The position numbers were made by a program, and so were the translations under genes. From Chitinophagaceae bacterium UBA4857 (GTDB lineage: Bacteria > Bacteroidota > Bacteroidia > Chitinophagales > Chitinophagaceae): a DNA stretch of 24,958 nt. The stretch covers positions 196,260-221,217 of the forward strand of contig DHEF01000045.1 in NCBI GenBank assembly GCA_002399735.1. The letters run 5' to 3'. The notes under the pieces were generated by a model. It ran no database searches and was not told the DNA's origin. It saw only the letters and a program-made list of their open reading frames with translations. Shown in pieces: positions 23,491 to 24,958 of the stretch (within the stretch, counting starts at the first letter, position 1; each line of letters opens with the position of its first letter).

Positions 23491-24849
23491 ATGGCAGCCA
23501 CATTACCACATAACGATTTACGTGTAGGAACCAGCAACCGACAGATTTTAAAAATTGCCATGCCTATTTCATTAGCCTTACTGGTACCGCAAATAAATTT
23601 TGTAGCCAATACCATTTTTTTGGGTGGTTTAGGCGAGCTGGAACTAGGCGCAGCCGGCATAACCGGTGTTTATTACCTGGTGTTTGCGCTGGTGGGTAAT
23701 GGCTTAAACAGTGGCTTGCAGGCTTTAATTGCCCGTCGTGCAGGAGAAAACCGCCGCAACGATATTGGCCTGTTATTTTCCCAATCCATATGGATTGCTT
23801 TATTCTTTGCCGCTTTTAGCATTACGCTTTGTTACCTGGCAGCACCTTACTTTTTTGGTGCTGTTATACAAAACGACGCCATAAGAAAAGACGCCATTGA
23901 TTTTTCGCTGATACGCATATTGGGCCTACCCTTTTTATACTTATTTCAAATGTGTAATGCCATGTTGGTAGGCACCAATAACAGCAAATTTTTAAAGTAT
24001 GCGTTTATTGTAGAGGCTTTGTTAAATATATTTTTAGACTATGCACTTATCTATGGCAAATTTGGTTTTACGGCCATTGGTTTTAACGGTGCAGCTATTG
24101 CATCGGTTTGTGCCGAGGTGGTAGGACTGGCCATTGTGCTGGCTTTAATTTATTATAAAAAGTTTAACCGCCAGTTTAGTTTATTTAGTTACTTAAAATT
24201 CAGACCCCAAACTGCCGGTTTAATATTTAAACAATCATCGCCATTGGTAATGCAGTTTGTATTAAGCGTCGGTGCCTGGTTATTGTTTTATTTATTAATA
24301 GAAAAACATGGCCCGCGACCACTGGCTATCAGCAATGCCATCCGTAATATGTTTGGAGTGTTTGGTATTTTCATCTGGGCATTTGCCAATACCACCAATG
24401 CCATGGTAAGTAATATAATTGGCCAGGGTAAAAAAGAACAAGTACTTTTTATTATAAACAAAATTGCAAGGCTCAGCTTCAGTTTTACGTTAATTATGTG
24501 TGTACTCATCAACCTGTTTCCACATATTGTATTGTCTATTTACGGACAAGGTGCCGATTTTATTGCTGATGCCACCCCAGTGTTACGTATTGTTTCAATA
24601 GGTTTATTAACCATGTCCTTCGGTACGGTTTGGCTAAACGGTGTAACCGGTACGGCCAACACAAAAATTAACCTGGCCATCGAACTCATCACCATTGCTG
24701 TTTACAGCTTATATATTTACCTGGTGCTGCATGTATATCATTTGTCGCTGGTATGGGCTTGGGCTTCGGAACTGCTTTATTGGAGTATACTATTCATTTT
24801 GTCCTACCTGTATTTGCAAAGTGGTAAATGGAAGAACAAGGTGATTTAA
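23491..24849 (+). CDS. MATE family efflux transporter
   Basis: This 452-residue inner-membrane protein has about 12 hydrophobic segments in two homologous halves, the usual MATE size. The start resembles others in the family (NRQILKIAMPISLALLVPQINFVANTIFLGGLGELELGAAGI), with the second half beginning around residue 245 (IFKQSSPLVMQFVLSVGAW). MATE proteins export drugs or metabolites using H+ or Na+ gradients; the coupling ion and substrate cannot be told here. It stands alone on the plus strand, divergent from DUF3822, with a perfect -7 box upstream. The start is the first ATG in frame; no Shine-Dalgarno is seen, as is common in Bacteroidota. Confidence 0.92.
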   Translation: MAATLPHNDLRVGTSNRQILKIAMPISLALLVPQINFVANTIFLGGLGELELGAAGITGVYYLVFALVGNGLNSGLQALIARRAGENRRNDIGLLFSQSIWIALFFAAFSITLCYLAAPYFFGAVIQNDAIRKDAIDFSLIRILGLPFLYLFQMCNAMLVGTNNSKFLKYAFIVEALLNIFLDYALIYGKFGFTAIGFNGAAIASVCAEVVGLAIVLALIYYKKFNRQFSLFSYLKFRPQTAGLIFKQSSPLVMQFVLSVGAWLLFYLLIEKHGPRPLAISNAIRNMFGVFGIFIWAFANTTNAMVSNIIGQGKKEQVLFIINKIARLSFSFTLIMCVLINLFPHIVLSIYGQGADFIADATPVLRIVSIGLLTMSFGTVWLNGVTGTANTKINLAIELITIAVYSLYIYLVLHVYHLSLVWAWASELLYWSILFILSYLYLQSGKWKNKVI

Positions 24850-24890
24850 TAAGGAGCGTTTTCTTAATGTGGTATTTATTTTGTAACCGA

Positions 24891-24934
24891 CTGCAGTTCC
24901 CTGATGGGGCTTTTGTTACGATCCGATAGGATCG
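24891..24934. repeat. Repeat word and hairpin downstream of the MATE gene
   Basis: CTGCAGTTCCCTGAT (24891-24905) is the exact inverse of 21950-21964. CGATCC-GATA-GGATCG (24919-24934) is a perfect 6-bp hairpin with a weak T-containing tail, possibly terminating the MATE transcript. The window ends 24 bases later. Confidence 0.5.
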
Positions 24935-24958
24935 GGATTTAATTTATTTCCTGTGGAA

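Overview
The window looks like an ordinary chromosomal stretch of a Bacteroidota bacterium, most likely in or near the Chitinophagaceae (inference). Supporting signs are a type IX secretion C-terminal domain, a DUF2027-Smr protein, a DUF3822 gene directly upstream of rsmD, lpxK, perfect TAnnTTTG-type -7 boxes, AT-rich spacers, and intergenic palindromes and short-period tandem repeats of a kind common in this phylum. I see no tRNA, rRNA, transposase, integrase, phage module or CRISPR array.

Layout, left to right. At 283-1032 (minus) is a DUF6496 protein with a histone-H1-like Lys/Ala tail. At 1348-6581 (minus) is a tight three-gene carbohydrate operon, transcribed as DUF5077/DUF3472 protein, large GH123-like glycoside hydrolase, then aldose epimerase. 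At 7042-8067 (minus) is a DUF2027/Smr protein and at 8449-10149 (minus) an APC-family amino acid permease. A six-TM protein of unknown function (10680-11318) and an SRPBCC-fold protein (11531-12010) follow, both minus. At 12434-16429 (plus) are three consecutive genes for exported proteins: a YadA-head/S74 fibre-like protein, a seven-repeat FG-GAP propeller, and a T9SS-sorted protein, closed by a clear hairpin terminator. A GNAT acetyltransferase (plus) comes next. From 17148 to 21782 (minus) is a compact housekeeping cluster, transcribed as 5-formyl-THF cyclo-ligase, lpxK, rnr, polyprenyl diphosphate synthase. Upstream of it on the same strand are DUF3822 and rsmD. A MATE transporter (plus) starts divergently from DUF3822.

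How the genes may work together. The sugar operon probably trims an extracytoplasmic glycan and isomerises the released sugar. The exported trio probably builds or decorates the cell surface. The cluster at 17-23 kb combines one-carbon folate metabolism, lipid A phosphorylation, RNA decay, isoprenoid chain synthesis and 16S rRNA methylation, with stop-to-start gaps or overlaps of about 15 bases or less inside each group.

The least explained part of the window is the intergenic DNA. Six spacers carry palindromic, partly related sequence blocks sharing words such as ACTGCA, AGCCCC and AATAGAATTACT, and four carry 8- or 14-nt tandem arrays, two of them running up to a stop codon. In the proteins, the oddest point is RsmD, whose catalytic (D/N)PPY motif reads GPPY.
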